Shown: positions 1 through 12,907, counted from the stretch's first letter. The stretch: 64,000 nucleotides of DNA from Anaspis maculata (GCA_949128115.1 OX421968.1:868001-932000), one strand, 5' to 3'. Translations and numbers: made by a program. Notes: generated by a model from the sequence alone, not told the origin.

Positions 1-468
1 CCGTATGTGCAATGAAGTAAATGATTCGAGATATTTTTCTAATTGCTCGCATAAATAAACGTGTCTGAGTGTCAGCTCTACATAACAATCCTTTTAAACG
101 TCATACAAACACTCATTGATTGGCATTAGGGCTGACCTATCAAAATGTTGCTTTTCTTCTTACATTTCCATTGCTAACATTGTTTTGAAAGAAAAGCTGA
201 AGGAAGCTGATATCTCTGAATTTGGACTGCCTAGTCGAATAGCAATTTTTGTTCTTTTCAAAACGAAAATATAACAAACAAAAAACTGCATTTTTTGAAA
301 AAAAGAAGTAGCAATTGAATTGGCCAGTTCAATTTCAGGAATACAACCTCTCTTTTCCCTTTTTGTATTTGGAGCATAGGTAGCGCCGAAACTGTAGAAG
401 AAAAATTTTATCTCTATCTCCCGCAACCGGCATGTCATGCGACTTAGCTTCGGCTTAAGAGACTTAGA

Positions 469-703
469 GCCGTACTCATACCTCGCTTTTAAGCTAAAAG
501 CGCTATTAGAGCGATGCGCATTTAGGGGCATTTCTCATATTTCAGTGTTCAAAAATACATTATTGCGATTGGGAGCGATTGTATGTACTTAATTGCAATT
601 AATTTGCAAGTTAATTTGTATTTTTGAACACTGAAATATGATGCCCCTAAATGCGCATCGCTCTAATAGCGCTTTTAGCTTAGAAGCGAGGTATGAATAC
701 GGC
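469..703. repeat. Short palindromic repeat (arms about 90 bp)
   Basis: The stretch 469-558 reappears as its reverse complement at 618-703, with only a few mismatches, around an AT-rich loop of about 60 bp. The arms carry a GC-richer core (AGCGCTATTAGAGCGATGCG and its complement). No target duplication was identified. The right arm runs directly into a repeat fragment (704-846) that is also found near 54.7 and 55.4 kb. Confidence 0.75.
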
Positions 704-846
704 CCATGATGAACAAAGCATGTCCGAAATAGGACCTTTTCGATGTAGAAATTAGCGGTGGATAAATCCATCTCCTTCACTTCTTTATAGTTGTTGGTTG
801 CGTCAGAGAAAAAATCATATCTAAAAAATGATGAGTGCTCAATCAA
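704..846 (-). repeat. Copy of a dispersed repeat with fossil peptide ANFYIEKVLFRTCFVH
   Basis: On the minus strand this fragment encodes a short run containing TANFYIEKVLFRTCFVH. The same peptide, slightly changed, is encoded on the plus strand near 54740-54800 and 55430-55490. The stretch reading TTGGTTGCGTCAGA here also matches a sequence near 55160-55190. I do not recognise the family; it is probably a fragment of a decayed mobile element rather than a gene. Confidence 0.5.
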
Positions 847-1073
847 AAATTTTTGCTAAAAAAATTCTCCAATACTTTGGCCTCATTTGCTTTGCTGGTT
901 GTATGTAGAAAATTGTGGAAACAAAAAAAGTCCCTCGCTGGCTGAATATCATGATGCATTCACAGCCGATTTAAAACTGTAACAACGGTTTGGATATGTT
1001 TTTTTTTATGATAAAAAAGAACTACATCAGTCTCTTGGGCTATTAATAGTATATGAGACATAATGTGTCATTT

Positions 1074-2374
1074 TTAGACACCTGCAGTCGAACTTAGATC
1101 AATATCTTCCGCTTCAAAACCGTCAATCGTTTTATTATAGACGACAAATCGAGTCTTATTTTTATTCAAAATTATTCTATTATCGTGACACCATCGGTTC
1201 ATCTCACTCACAACCCCCAACAACCGAAACCTCAGCTCCCCAAGAGTCGGCGCCGAGACAGCAATAGAGGTGTCATCGGCAAATATTACCGTGCTTCCGT
1301 CCGTTACACGTGATGGCAAGTCATTGATGAATAATATGAAAATCAAAGGCCCCAGCACCGACCCCTGAGGAACACCCAACCCCAAGAAGCCAGCATCCGA
1401 CATTGAATCACCCACAACAACTTAAATCCTTCTATCGGTTAAAAACGATATCAGCCAATCATTCATTGGACCCCAAATGCCCAAACATTCCAATTTATAT
1501 TTTACAAATTCTATATCAATAGTGTCGAAGGTCGAAGGCATGAGACATGTCAAAATATGCCGTTGCGACAAATTTTCGATCGTCAAGATTCTTGTGTATA
1601 TAGTTAACAAAACTAAACAGGGCCGTTTCGGTAGAGCCAGAGGACCGAAAACCATGTTGCGAGTCACTGAGAAGCTTAAATTTAGTAAAAAATCTACGAA
1701 TTCGTTGATGTACAATTTTCTCAAAGATCTTAGAAAATACACTGATAAGGCTGATCGTACGGTTGTTAGAGGTGTCAGAAGGATTGCCTTTCTTCAATAC
1801 AGGCAGCGCCAATGATGTCTTGAGAGCTGCCGAAAATTTTCCACTTCTCAGTGAACCATTGAAGAGCTCCCTCAGAGGGTGCACAACACAGTCACTCACT
1901 TTCTTCATCACCATTGCAGTCACACCATCCTCGCCAGGAGACACATTAGGTTTGAGCTGGTTTATCACGGTTTGGATTTCGTCACAGGTCACCTCCGACA
2001 CAAAAATGCTCTGCATTGCTGTCGGTGATGCCGTACACTTGTCGGACATTCCTCCCCGGAAGTGCTCTTCAACGGACTTAGCTGCGTTCCCAGAGAAGTA
2101 GTCGCAGAAGGTGCTTGCTACCCCCCGCGGATGTCTGCAGTCTGCACTCACTGCCATCTACCTCGAGTACCACAGACGTCTTCGAGGCTTTGGATTTGCC
2201 AGTTTTTCTTTTGATGATCTCCCAAACAGCTTTCGTCGTGTTTCTTGACCCGTTGATGAAATTTTGATTGTAATTATATCTCGTTCTCTGTATTAGTTCT
2301 TTATATTGTTGTTTCTTTGACCGATAATGAAATACAATGAAAGATCGAGAAACGCTCTTGCTTCCAGAACTCAT
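1074..2374 (-). pseudogene. Non-LTR retrotransposon (LINE) reverse transcriptase remnant
   Basis: Three minus-strand frames together make one broken reverse transcriptase. 2374-2078 encodes the linker before the RT (KAVWEIIKRKTGKSK). 2157-1516 encodes RT motifs from SPGEDGV through SKIFEKIVHQRI and HGFRSSGSTETAL to YFDMSHAFD. The frame shifts near 1530 into AFDTIDIEFVKYKLECLGI. The catalytic part then reads GVPQGSVLGPLIFILFINDLP and FADDT in 1415-1074. So there are at least two frameshifts, no endonuclease domain and no C-terminal thumb. The motif set fits the Jockey/CR1-like LINE group; the clade is inferred. Related by motif to the longer LINE at 24261-27989. Not expected to be functional. 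Confidence 0.9.
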
Positions 2375-2517
2375 TTGACCATCTCATTACGAGTGGATTA
2401 GCGCGGGTCTCATCTAACTCTAAGTCGGCTGAAACTCCTCGGGTGGGCCTGGGCAAACGACCCTAATTATAATAGAATAGATTAATGTTTATTATTCCAA
2501 AAAACTGTGACATCGAA

Positions 2518-2720
2518 ATATACAGGGTGTTTCAATGGAAACGAGCCGCCCTGAATAAATTTTTGTCAGGTGAAATTTAGAAAACTTCCCAAGACCTACC
2601 GATTTTTGTTTCGAGTGGGACATCTAAAGCATACATTGGCAAATTTCTATCTTCAACCCCTCCATCCCCACCCACCCCAACTTCGAAATTTCAAATGACA
2701 GATAAAATGCGTTGTCATTG
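2518..2720. repeat. Half foldback-like repeat with TACAGGGTG end
   Basis: It starts with TATACAGGGTGTTTC and then contains a stretch (about 2615-2700: GACATCTAAAGCATACATTGG, then CACCCCAACTTCGAAATTTC) that matches the arms of the 1.08-kb palindromes at 25092 and 49689. The opposite arm is not visible here, so this is a single arm or a chimera of two families. Confidence 0.5.
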
Positions 2721-3620
2721 TTCGATAGATATTATTTCAGTAAACTTTCATTGGAAGTTGGGTTGAAAAAATGATTTCCCAAAACTGAACTTTGAGAGGC
2801 CATAACTTTCTTAACCTCTTGCAATTCGTTCTTATCGCAAACTTCATATTTTTGAGAGCTGAATCGGAGGATATGTAGCTAAGTACATACTTATTTCTGA
2901 AATACCCTATTAGACAACCTCATAACCTCAGGAATATATGCTTTGTTGTATATGCCATAGCTTACACTCGTATTGGATTCAATCTATCTACTTTGATATG
3001 TTTCAAAAACTCTATGTACAGTACACATCGAAATTGTTTTCGAATCCTGCGACTTCAATAAAATAATAACAACCTTTCTCCTGCGGTCCTCCAAATTTTA
3101 CTGTTGCAGCGATGCTGGTCTTGAGACGGACATGCGTGGTGCATATTAAAGAGTGGAATGACCCATACCTGAACGGCCGAAAACAAGTTTTTGCTCTTCT
3201 TATAGTTTCAACCGCAACGAAACAAAAAAGGCGCAGAAATAAATGATATAAATAAAAAGCAGACACACAAAACGTAATTATACCTAAATATGTACTAAAT
3301 CAGTCAGCTGTCATTATTATTGCGTTGCCAAAAGGCGGGTAGACTTAAATTCGATACAATTAATTTAGGTAAGGTGAAAAATCCCGAAAGTCTCCTTAAG
3401 GATGAATGCGGTTTCCAGCAAAAATGTTGTTACGATCCCAAGTATTTATATGCGGACGGTAATATAGAAATTGCAGCTCAGCAAAACATAATAACTTATT
3501 TAAATGTACGCTTCAAAGTAACGTTTAATTAATGAAGTGGATGAGAATGCTGCAGGCATCTGAAATTCTTTCAAGGGTAGTCGAAGACCAAAACCGACGA
3601 TTCATAAAGGCACTACGGGT

Positions 3621-3740
3621 GATTCATGAGTAGCCTCACATAGACTAGTGGCAGATAGAAAGAGGACTTCAAAGCGAATCAAAATCCACAGGTGATTTTT
3701 TTTTGTCTCCATTGATTACGAAGGACAAGAGCTCGACACA
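3621..3740. repeat. Decayed arm of the 2-kb foldback family
   Basis: GGGTGATTCATGAGT, CATAGACTAGTGGCAGATAG and the following CCATTGATTACGAAG correspond to the start of the left arm of the foldback at 10915-12907, with many mismatches. No mate arm follows. Confidence 0.55.
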
Positions 3741-3781
3741 AGGGGAAGGGTTTCATTGAAAGAAAAGTTGGTCTATGTCGT

Positions 3782-4040
3782 GCACGTTTTGAATTCAGTA
3801 TAAAATGAATTTTTGGAGCAAAAATAAAGCTGGAGGACTACGGCTACGACTGATGGCACTTGCATTTTGAATTCAGTATAAAAAGAATTTTTAGATCAAA
3901 AATAAAGCTGGAAGACTACGGCTACGACTGATGGCGCCTGCAAAGTTTTTGAGCGAAACTATCAGCGGCCATCAGCCGTATCCCTCCAGCGCTTCAGCTT
4001 GTCACTTTATTTTTGCTCCAAAAAGTCATTCTGCCTGAAA
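3782..4040. repeat. Tandem duplication of about 79 bp with an inverted partial copy
   Basis: Two direct copies (about 3785-3863 and 3864-3941) share TTTTGAATTCAGTATAAAA, AAAAATAAAGCTGGA and GACTACGGCTACGACTGATG. A degraded inverted copy follows at 3969-4035 (GGCCATCAGCCGTA, CTTTATTTTTGCTCC). No coding potential was seen. The family is unknown. Confidence 0.65.
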
Positions 4041-4342
4041 ATAAAAAGTCAGCGCAATATACCTTTCAGCCATCACCTTCACCTTCCACATTTCAATTGT
4101 TTAAAATGGTCTGTAAATGAAAATTATGCTATTTTTCCTAATTTTCTTCATTTTATTTCAAATCGGTTCGTCAAGACTTATCACTAAGCCAGATTTTAAT
4201 TTATCAATGACACCTTGAAGTCTTCTATTTGTCATTAGACCATCCTTTTGCCATCGTTTTCTGATGAACTAGGTCATGAAGGCGCGCAAGCGCGCTTTTA
4301 ACCAAAAGTCAGGTGGTCCTGAACATTGAATAAACATGAAGA

Positions 4343-4422
4343 TTAAATAATCTCGAAAATTGGATAATCTGGAAAACTGAATAATCTCGAAAATTGAATA
4401 ATCTCAAAGAATGAATACTCAC
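4343..4422. repeat. Short minisatellite, about four units of 17-19 bp
   Basis: Imperfect direct repeats of the type ATTGAATAATCTCGAAAA run four times in a row. AT-rich; no gene is visible around it. Confidence 0.6.
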
Positions 4423-4429
4423 CCTTGAA

Positions 4430-5460
4430 ATTATTCGAATTTTAATTTCTCCTAAACATTACTTTTTCATCCGTTATTGTAGAACACACAATGAAAAAGA
4501 AATCAATTTTTGAGATCATTAACATTTCATAGCTTCAAATTTCTTCTTTCCAACATCTGATATAAGATTCGGAGGCCACCATAAAACATGCTATGAAATG
4601 CGATTCTTCGATTGTTTGGCCACTTTGGCTGATTCGAAGATAAAAAAAATAAGTAACAGAAATGTTTCAAGAATATTTTTAAAAAATTCAATTCAGATCA
4701 GTTATTCCAGATATTCACAAAGTCACTATTGCAATTTTAGTGTTCTGATTGACCGTTTTAACACTCGATAAGAACGTAATCGAATGAGATGCACCTAGGT
4801 ACTCATTTTATTTTCGAATTTCGATGAAACTTGGAGCATAATAATAGGCAACACAACATACAACAGTAACCTTCGTTGAGCTGAAGAGTGAGTGAGACGA
4901 ATGATCGTACTCAGTGCGAAAGAAAGGAAGTACCGACCGAACCTACTGCGCATTTTCCTAGTCAAATCTTGGTGGACATCTCTTTTCTAGAGTAAGGATC
5001 ACCTTTATAAATAAATATATACACCATAGACATATTAGAGCGCAATTTTCACTTCATTTCTCTCATCTTTTTCACTGAAGACTTTCACTACAGGCAGACA
5101 GGCAAGCGAACGTACGTGCATGCATACTTTTTGGAAGCACTTGCACATCGACGCACACCATAAGCGCCCCAAATAAGATCGGCTTAAAGGTCGGTGTGCA
5201 CTCAGGCAAGATTCGCTTTTTTATTTTTATTACCGGAAATTTATTTTTTCATTACCCTGAATGTGGCGCAAGAGAATGGATTTCTTAAATTCGACAGACT
5301 TGAAATAATACCCCACCGTCGCGTCGAGAAGACTGGTGGCTTTCGAACCTTGGAAACTCAGTAAACCTAACAAGAATTATTTTATTGTACCATCAAATTA
5401 AACAATTGATGTCAAAGTACAAAATTTCAAAATACATTCTGCAACGATAAAAATAAAACA
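4430..5460. other. AT-rich stretch without recognisable gene
   Basis: No open frame of notable length, no protein motif and no clear repeat boundary were seen on either strand. It is probably intronic or intergenic DNA with decayed repeats. Confidence 0.4.
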
Positions 5461-5462
5461 TG

Positions 5463-6026
5463 ATGGACAGGGGGCTGGTGCCCCAAAACTTACGTCAGAA
5501 GGTACATGATTCTAACCCTGAAGGTTTAATGTGCGTTGATAAGGTTGTTGAGAATTTCTTTGTCTTCCATGTCGAACCGAGGGTTTTGCTTGGATGAGCT
5601 TGTCAATTTTCGAAAAAAGGGCCAAAATTCACGTCATTAGGTACATGAATTAAACCAACGGGCTTTTGTGTGGGAACGTCTTAATAAAAAATCGGGTTTT
5701 GAGACAACAAATTTTGATTCTTTTTTTTTAAATTTCAAAACTTGTTCTATTGACCGAAAGCCCCCAGAAATTTTGTCTCACAACCCGATTTTTGATTAAG
5801 GGGATGTTCCCACACGAAAGCCCGTTGGCTTCATTCATATACCTTATGACGTAAATTTCGGCCCTTTTTTCGAAAATTGACAAGCTCATACCAGCCTAAA
5901 ACCCTCGGTTCGACATGTAAGACAACGAAATTTTCAACAACCTTATCAACGCACATAAAACCTTCAGGGTTAAAATTATGTATGTACCTTATGACGTAAG
6001 TTTTGAGGCACCAGCTCCCTGTCCAT
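5463..6026. mobile_element. Foldback element, ends ATGGACAGGG..CCCTGTCCAT
   Basis: The left arm begins ATGGACAGGGGGCTGGTGCC and the right arm ends GGCACCAGCTCCCTGTCCAT. The arms match all the way to a centre near 5745 (for example GACAAGCTCAT against ATGAGCTTGTC), giving an almost complete 564-bp palindrome. A miniature copy of the same end occurs at 6815-6875. No transposase is encoded, so if mobile it depends on another element. Confidence 0.75.
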
Positions 6027-6106
6027 AAGGAATTTCAGAAAATTGACGGTTTCCAAAGGCTTTTTCCAAACTATTCCTAGAACGATCTCATATCGGTCAT
6101 TTTTTG

Positions 6107-6441
6107 AATAGAGTATTATACTTTTGAAAAAAAAAAAATTTTTTCGATGGAATCAGAAACTATATTGGAAAATAACTGACCCGTATTTTTTTATTCAGCC
6201 AAAAATCGTATCGTTTGGCCGCAATAAATAAACGAAATTCTTATATTCTGCCTATTTCTGACGTCATTTACACAGGCGGTATAGGCGGTGACTCGCTGTG
6301 ACGTCAGAAATAGTTAATGTTATTTATTTATTGCGCCCAAACGATACGGCTTTTGACTGAATAAAAAAACACGGGTCAATTATTTTTCAATGTAGTTTTC
6401 ATTTCAATCAAAAATTTTTTTTAGTATAATACTCCATTCCA
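6107..6441. repeat. Palindromic element (arms about 130 bp)
   Basis: GAGTATTATACTTTT near 6113 is mirrored by AGTATAATACTCC near 6421. The inner part matches as well: ATTCAGCCAAAAATCGTATCG against CGATACGGCTTTTGACTGAAT. The centre carries a GC-richer segment flanked by TGACGTCA-like motifs. Non-coding. Confidence 0.7.
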
Positions 6442-6473
6442 GTAGTGAACGCTAAATCACGGAACACATCCTG

Positions 6474-7245
6474 TATTATCCGTTTCACCCTTATTTGCCA
6501 CGCAGCAAGCCATGATATTGTTTTGTTAGGTTTAGCATACCTAGTGACGACAGCTCATGAATTGATTGACAAATTTTGACAACGTCAAATCACAACATGC
6601 CAAAAATTATTCCGCACATGACAAAAATGCAAGTTCTGCGGCATATCCAGTACGTATATTAAACGCCTGCAAACAGACATGACCCAAAACATGGCAGTGG
6701 GTGGAACCGCGTTAGGGGGTAGGGTAAGTACAAACCTACCTCAAAACCCACGGTACCTTTACTCTCAGCTCAAGTTCGACTTGGATAAGCTTAGCAATTC
6801 ACGTTTTGCTTCATGGACAGGGAGCTGGTGCCTTAAAACCTAGTCCATACTTGCTTCCTGTCCATCACCTCTATAAAAGCACATAGTTTTGTTCCCAATT
6901 ATGCATCCAACACCTGGTAGTACTGCGAATAATTACAGTGGTATTTGCTGCGGATGCAAGAAGTTTCTTCTCCCCCCCGGCTTGGATGTTTAGGGGGTCA
7001 AGATTTCGCACCCGAATCTTGAAAACCCATTCCCCCGCACCTGCCGCGCCATTTTTTCCTTGCTTTTTCCGGGCTAGGCTCGCCGTCCGAATTTTCTTCC
7101 ACAGTGCGGCGTCACCCACGTGTCAGACTGACAGAGCTACATAACCTCCACTGCGTGAAACCACCTGTGAGTCGCAGGCGTACCAATGCAACTGAAATTT
7201 TTCATAGCTTGCTGGGTGGCAAATAAAGGTGAAACGGATAATATG
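6474..7245. repeat. Element bounded by inverted repeats of about 45 bp
   Basis: TTATCCGTTTCACCCTTATT at 6476-6496 followed by a GCAAGCCATGA stretch is mirrored at 7198-7244 (TCATAGCTTGCTGGGTGGCA, then AGGTGAAACGGATAA). The 770-bp interior is not palindromic. It carries a GC-rich segment (6960-7140) with reading frames on both strands, none with a recognisable domain. It could be a non-autonomous DNA transposon; no target duplication was resolved. Confidence 0.6.
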
Positions 7246-7368
7246 TTCGTAGTGAATTGAAGGAAACATAATAGGTACCTGGTCTATGTATTCACCTTAC
7301 AATAGTTCAATAGTAATGTTTAATACACACAGCAATATTTTGACCAGAGTTATGTTGTAGGGTAGAAC

Positions 7369-8647
7369 AGTATATTATATACCAAGGTTGAGAAGTGAGC
7401 TATTATAGCGTGAGCACCGTTTAAATCCCGAGCCGCGTAGCGGAGAGGGAGATACGTGCGAAGGCTATAATAGCCTTCTCAAGCGCGGTTTATATACGAT
7501 TTTTTTCACAACTAGCAAAGTAGATCCGATTCGTGAAGTTCTAAAATCCCATAAAAAACGCTCCGCATTCATTGTAGATGTCAATCAAAACCAAGTAGGC
7601 TCTTCGAGCATTTTGTGAGTTTTCAACTTCAAATGATACTTATTCGCCGGGATGATGATAATGATCGAAGGTCGCGAGACACCTTTCGAATTGTGTGAGG
7701 CAGCAGATAAGGTCACCAATGACTTAGGTACTGCCAGCAAAACAAAAAACTAAAGATAATTTAATGAAAACGTACGCGATTTTTTAGAACTGGTTCTTTT
7801 CGAGGAAAACTGCATACACTAACAATGACAAATTGTAAATGATATGTGTGCTTATCGAGTAGTGAACACTGCTTATTGAAAATAAATTCAAAATAGACAT
7901 ATTGTGAGGTTAGGTTGTACTGACCGTCCAACTTTTAGCTGCTATTCCACCAAACCAACCAAATTCACGTACAAAACAACAAGTTCTGCAATTAATAAGG
8001 CTCGGTCAAACCATTTCTCGATCTTTTTGTGTAAGTGAGCTGCCGATATTGTCAATAATTTGATGTGATTCAAACGCAAACGCCACGTCGCCAAACGTCA
8101 ATCAGACGAAGGGGTTAATAATATGCCTGGCCAACTTGATTCTGCACGTCAATCAGACAAAGCGGTTAATAATATGCCCGGCCTAGTTGATTCATTGTTA
8201 GTGTATGCAGTTTTCCTCGAAAAGAACCAGTTCTCAAAAATCGCGTACGTTTTCATTAAATTGTTTTTAGTTTATTGTTTTGCTGGCAGTAAGTCATTGG
8301 TGACCTTATCTGCTGCCTCACACAATTCGAAAGGTGTCTCGCGACCTTCGATCATTATCATCATCCCGGCGAATAAGTATCATTTGAAGTTGAAAACTCA
8401 CAAAATGCTCGAAGAGCCTACTTGGTTTTGATTGACATCTACAATGAATGCGGAGCGTTTTTTATAAAATTTTAGAACTTCACGAATCGGATCTACTTTG
8501 CTAGTAGTGAAAAAAATCGTATATAAACCGCGCTTGAGAAGGCTATTATAGCCTTCGCACGTATCTCCCTCTCCGCTACGCGGCTCGGGATTTAAACGGT
8601 GCTCACGCTATAATAGCTCACTTCTCAACCTTGGTATATAATATACT
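7369..8647. mobile_element. Large foldback element with near-identical arms of about 460 bp
   Basis: The left arm (7369-7829) begins AGTATATTATATACCAAGG. The right arm (8191-8647) ends CCTTGGTATATAATATACT, and the two are almost identical over their length. Each arm contains a nested inverted motif GCTATTATAGC..GCTATAATAGC. The loop of about 360 bp carries short direct repeats (GTCAATCAGACGAAGG-type units followed by GGTTAATAATATGCC). There is no transposase frame. The high arm similarity suggests recent formation or gene conversion between arms. Confidence 0.8.
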
Positions 8648-8689
8648 ATTTTTCACTACTACCTGTGAAGTATTATTGACCTGCTTAGA

Positions 8690-9506
8690 GGTCGTGAAAT
8701 GACATTTCACAACTTGTTGTAGAATCAGCTAGGCTGGGCATATTATTAACCGCTTCGTCCGATTGACGTGCAATATCAAACAGGCCGTGCATAATATTAA
8801 CCGCTTCGTGTGAATGACGTTTGGCAACAATCTCATCAGATTTTGGAAAACGGCAGCTCACTCACACAAAAAGGTCGAAAAAATGTTTGACCGGGTCTTA
8901 TTTAATGCAGAACTTGACGTGGTGCCCGTGAATTCGGTTGGTTTTGTGAAAAAGCAGCTAAAGGCCAAATGGTCAGTTGGTCAGTACAACACATAACCTC
9001 ACATTATCTACTTTTTTGAAATTATTCTCAATCACCTGTGTTCACTTCTCGATTGGCACACATATCATTTACAATCTGTTAGTTCTCAAAAGGGACCAGT
9101 TCTTGAAAGTTGCATATGTTTCTATGTACCTACCTAAATCGTTTTTGGCTTTTTATTTTGCTGACAGTAAGTCATTGGTGACCTTATCTGCTGCCTCACA
9201 CAATTCGAAAGGTTTCCGCGACCGTCATTCATTGTCATCAACCCTGCGAAAGGTATTTGATTTGAAGTTGGAAACTTTGAAAATGCTGGCATCTACAATG
9301 AATGCAGAGTTTTTTTTGTAAAATTTTGGAACTTCACAAATCTGATCTACTTGGCTAGTTGTGGAAAAAATTGTTTATAAACCGCGCTTGAGGAGGCTAT
9401 TATAGCCTGCGCACATATCTCCCTCGCTGCTACGCGGCTCGGCTCGGGATTTAAATAGTGCTCACACTATAATAGCTCACTTCTCAACCTTGGTATATAA
9501 TATACT
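8690..9506. repeat. Third, diverged arm-plus-loop copy of the 7369 foldback family
   Basis: The reverse complement of 7369-8150 is found again here with clear divergence. 9360-9506 repeats the arm end (CAACCTTGGTATATAATATA), and 8730-8820 repeats the ATATTATTAACCGCTTCGT units from the loop. The three blocks together form an arm-loop-arm-loop-arm chain, as expected if one foldback was partly duplicated. Confidence 0.7.
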
Positions 9507-9509
9507 ATT

Positions 9510-10910
9510 TTTGACGTCAGCCGGCTGACAAAAAAACTGTAAAAATAAACAATTTACTGCTACTTGAATTGTATTTTCTTTCGAACTGACAACAAATTTG
9601 TATTTTCAGCAACCTCAGTGGTATATTTCAAGTACTCCGCCAAAAAGATGCTAATGAATGTTAGTGATACTAAACTATACTTAGTATGGCTGCCTACTTA
9701 ATGGTTTGATAAATTTTCGATATTTTGATGGTTTACAAAAATCGCTTGCAGCGTTATCATCAGTGAAACTTAAAATTTCTTTTTTATATAATAGGATATT
9801 TCTTGATTTCATAACATGGAACAGTTACCAGAACGGTTCTCTCTATCGTGATCGCATAAATTAGCCGAAACTCAAGATTAAAGACCCAATAAATTGTTAC
9901 ACAGCATCAGATTCTACTCCAGCAATATACCAATTTTAATGGGATGGATAGTAAAAAATACGATCAATTAATATCCGCTGTATCCTAATCTAACGCCCCG
10001 GTTTCTCAGAAATCGAAGATGATTAACCCGGTGAATTGTTTCGAAAATTTAGTGTAGATACCTACATGCTGAAAACTGATCTTTTTAATTGCACCGTGCA
10101 TTGATTTTAATTAATACTTACGAAATGAGGTATAGCAAAGTAGATAACATCCAAGGCGAACATAAAGACGTACCTGTAATAAGAAATAAAAATTAGTGAC
10201 TAGTGATGAAGATCAAAATCCATTAAAATCGGCATGCAGTTGCAGCACAGAATTGAATTTGTTACACATTAATTTTAATTCATCTGGTTTGAATCAGGTG
10301 AAAGTGAAAATCGATTTTTATCGCCGAAAACAAATAAAGGCCAATAATTAAAACGTAACACAAGCCCGACATCCTACAAGCTCGAATTGGTCCACGCCTC
10401 GAAATTTCTGACATTTGCCCTTTTGATTTGATGCCATTTTAATTTAAAGTGTGGATACATAATACATAGTATTTATTTAAAGCTGCTCGAGTGTGACAAA
10501 CTTTCACGAAATTCACCTTCCAAACTCACATTCATTTATGCCTACCAAGTATTGCCAGTAGAATCAGGCCGATATGTATGTCCTTGCTTTGTCCGTCCGT
10601 CCGTCCGTCACAACACTTAATCCTAGACGAAAGAACTTTTTTTGAAAAAAGTCAACTCTAATTTTCCCATAGCCATATCCACGTAGTCTTGGGACCCGAC
10701 CGAGAAAAAAATTGAGAATTTGTAGTCGACCGTCGGGATTTGATATAATATCAACGGAATTCTTGGAATTTATTGAATTCCAACTTCTAGGTAGAAAGGT
10801 AGGTATCTCCAAACTTTAAAAATAAATGAAACAGGGAGAAGCTAAAAATTTTGTGGAAAGAAATAGGAGCTGCTTGCCGTTCAAGCAAGTTGCTTCACAA
10901 CAAAGTATTA
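9510..10910. other. AT-rich stretch without recognisable gene
   Basis: No supported gene was seen. The only structured part is a short CCGT/CCGTC run (about 10590-10610), which occurs in several insect repeats. The small open frames have no domain signal. Confidence 0.4.
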
Positions 10911-10914
10911 AAGA

Positions 10915-12907
10915 TACAGGGTGATTCATGAGTGACCTTACATAGACTAATGGGAGATAGAGAACTTCGAGGCGAGTCAGGATCCACAGAAGGAATTTTG
11001 TTTTCTCCATTGGTTACGAAGATACAGGGTGTTTTGTGTGTTTCGTATGAAACTTTGATAAGCGATATTTCTGAAACGGCTGAAGATATTTGGTTGAAAT
11101 TTACCAGTTATATTTCTCTGTTGGAACTTATTCAGAACCCATACCGGGGAAGTCGAAATCCAGGGCCGGGCTAGAAAAAATGTGTCTCTTTGTTTTTTAA
11201 TCAAAAAGTACATTTTCTGACCGTTTTTCTGAAAAACTGCCATCGAATTCGTAAAGCTGAAGAAAAATTAGTCCAATTTTGTGTTCCACTCTCGAATTTG
11301 TCATTAAAAAAAAATTGTCGGCTCTGGAATTTTTCTTTCAACCAAGCCCTTCTATTCTAAAAAATGAATTTGAATGAATTCAATCAAACAATGAGTCGAT
11401 TGTTTTCGGTTCAAAATGGAAACTTACCCACAAATTCTAAACTGCGCAACAAATATGTTGTTGCGAGGGAAAAATTGGTCCAAGTTTGGACCCCAATAAC
11501 TTTTGAATGACAAGAACCATTTTGATTCTGCTTGGACGGTTAGTGAGATCAGTCTTTCCGTTATTCACGTTCAGGAAGTGAAGATCTGGAAGCTCCATGT
11601 AAAATATCTACAGGGTGAAATGTAAAACAGTACAAAATTTTAGCAAATTAAACGGACCCCCATTTTTAGAATAATTTTTTTTCTCAAATGCAAATGAAAG
11701 GATTATGAAGCGTTATGTTTTAGCTTGCGCCCAGTTTCGAAATTTTTGAAATCGGAAGTATGGTTCTGACTTTATGATTTTTTTCTCTTGTAAGATGCTG
11801 ATTTATCCTATCGGTACAAAAAAGACTATGTTATTCCGATGATGGGAGGTTGCAATTCACGAATATTGTTGCTTAAACGGTTCTCAGAAACTTGACTTAC
11901 AGACCATTTGAAATACCTTGATCAAGACTTCAAGAAAGGGGCCCATTCGAAATGGGCGACACAGCTGTTTTTCTTGAAAATTGAATTTAATCAGATTTTT
12001 ACAACTGAAACAAACTTTCTTTGTTATTTTGACCTCCTGAACATGATGCTGATGGTCAATTTCAGTTTTTGATGATGACAGGCTCCCTGGGCTAACATAG
12101 TCTTTCTTGTAGCGATAGGATAACTCAGCATCCTCAAGGAGAAAAAAAATCATGAAGTCAGAACCACAGTTCCGATTCTAAAAATTCTTAAATTGAGCGC
12201 AAGCCAAAACATCACGCTTTATGATCCTTTCATTTGCATTTGTGAAAAAAAATTATTCTGAAAATGGGGGTCCGTTTAATTTGCTAAAATTTTGCACTGT
12301 TTTACATTTCACCCTGTAAATATTTTACATGAAGCTTCCTGATCTTCACCTCTTAAAGGTGAATAACGGAAAGACTGATCTCACTAACCGTGAAAACGAA
12401 ATCGAAATAGTTTGTGTCATTCAAAAGTTATTGTGGTTCAAAGTCGGACCAATTTTTCCCTCGCGACAACATATTTGTTGCGCAGTTTATTTTTAATTTT
12501 ATTGTCGAAACGGTTCAAGTGTGCCATCTAAATTGAAGAGTGATTCTTGGAGCATTTTTCTTTAGCTTTTCGAATCCGATAGCAATTTTTTTGAGAAGCG
12601 GTCAGAAAATGTACTTTTTGATCAAATCAAAAAAGGGCACATTTTTTCTAGCCCGACCCTTGATTTTGACTCAGCCGGTATGGCTTCTGGATAAGTTCCG
12701 GTAGAGAAATATTACTGGAAAATTTCAACAAAATATCTCTAGCCGTTTCAGAAATATCGCTTATCAAAGTTTCATACGAAACACACAAAACACCCTGTAT
12801 CTTCGTAACCAATGGAGAAAACAAAATTTCTTCTTTGGATCCTGACTCGCCTCGGAGTCCTCCATCTTCCATTAGCCTATGTAAGGTTACTAATGAATCA
12901 CCCTGTA
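10915..12907. mobile_element. 2-kb foldback element with TACAGGGTG ends
   Basis: The left end is TACAGGGTGATTCATGAGTG; the right end is its complement, finishing CACCCTGTA at 12907. The arms remain complementary for about 800-900 bp. For example TTGCGAGGGAAAAATTGGTC near 11461 pairs with the region near 12455, and TATCCTATCGGTACAAAAAA near 11805 pairs with the region near 12110. The loop is near 11840-12090. It holds only short unsupported frames, and the similar frames at both ends are mirror images caused by arm symmetry. Confidence 0.8.
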
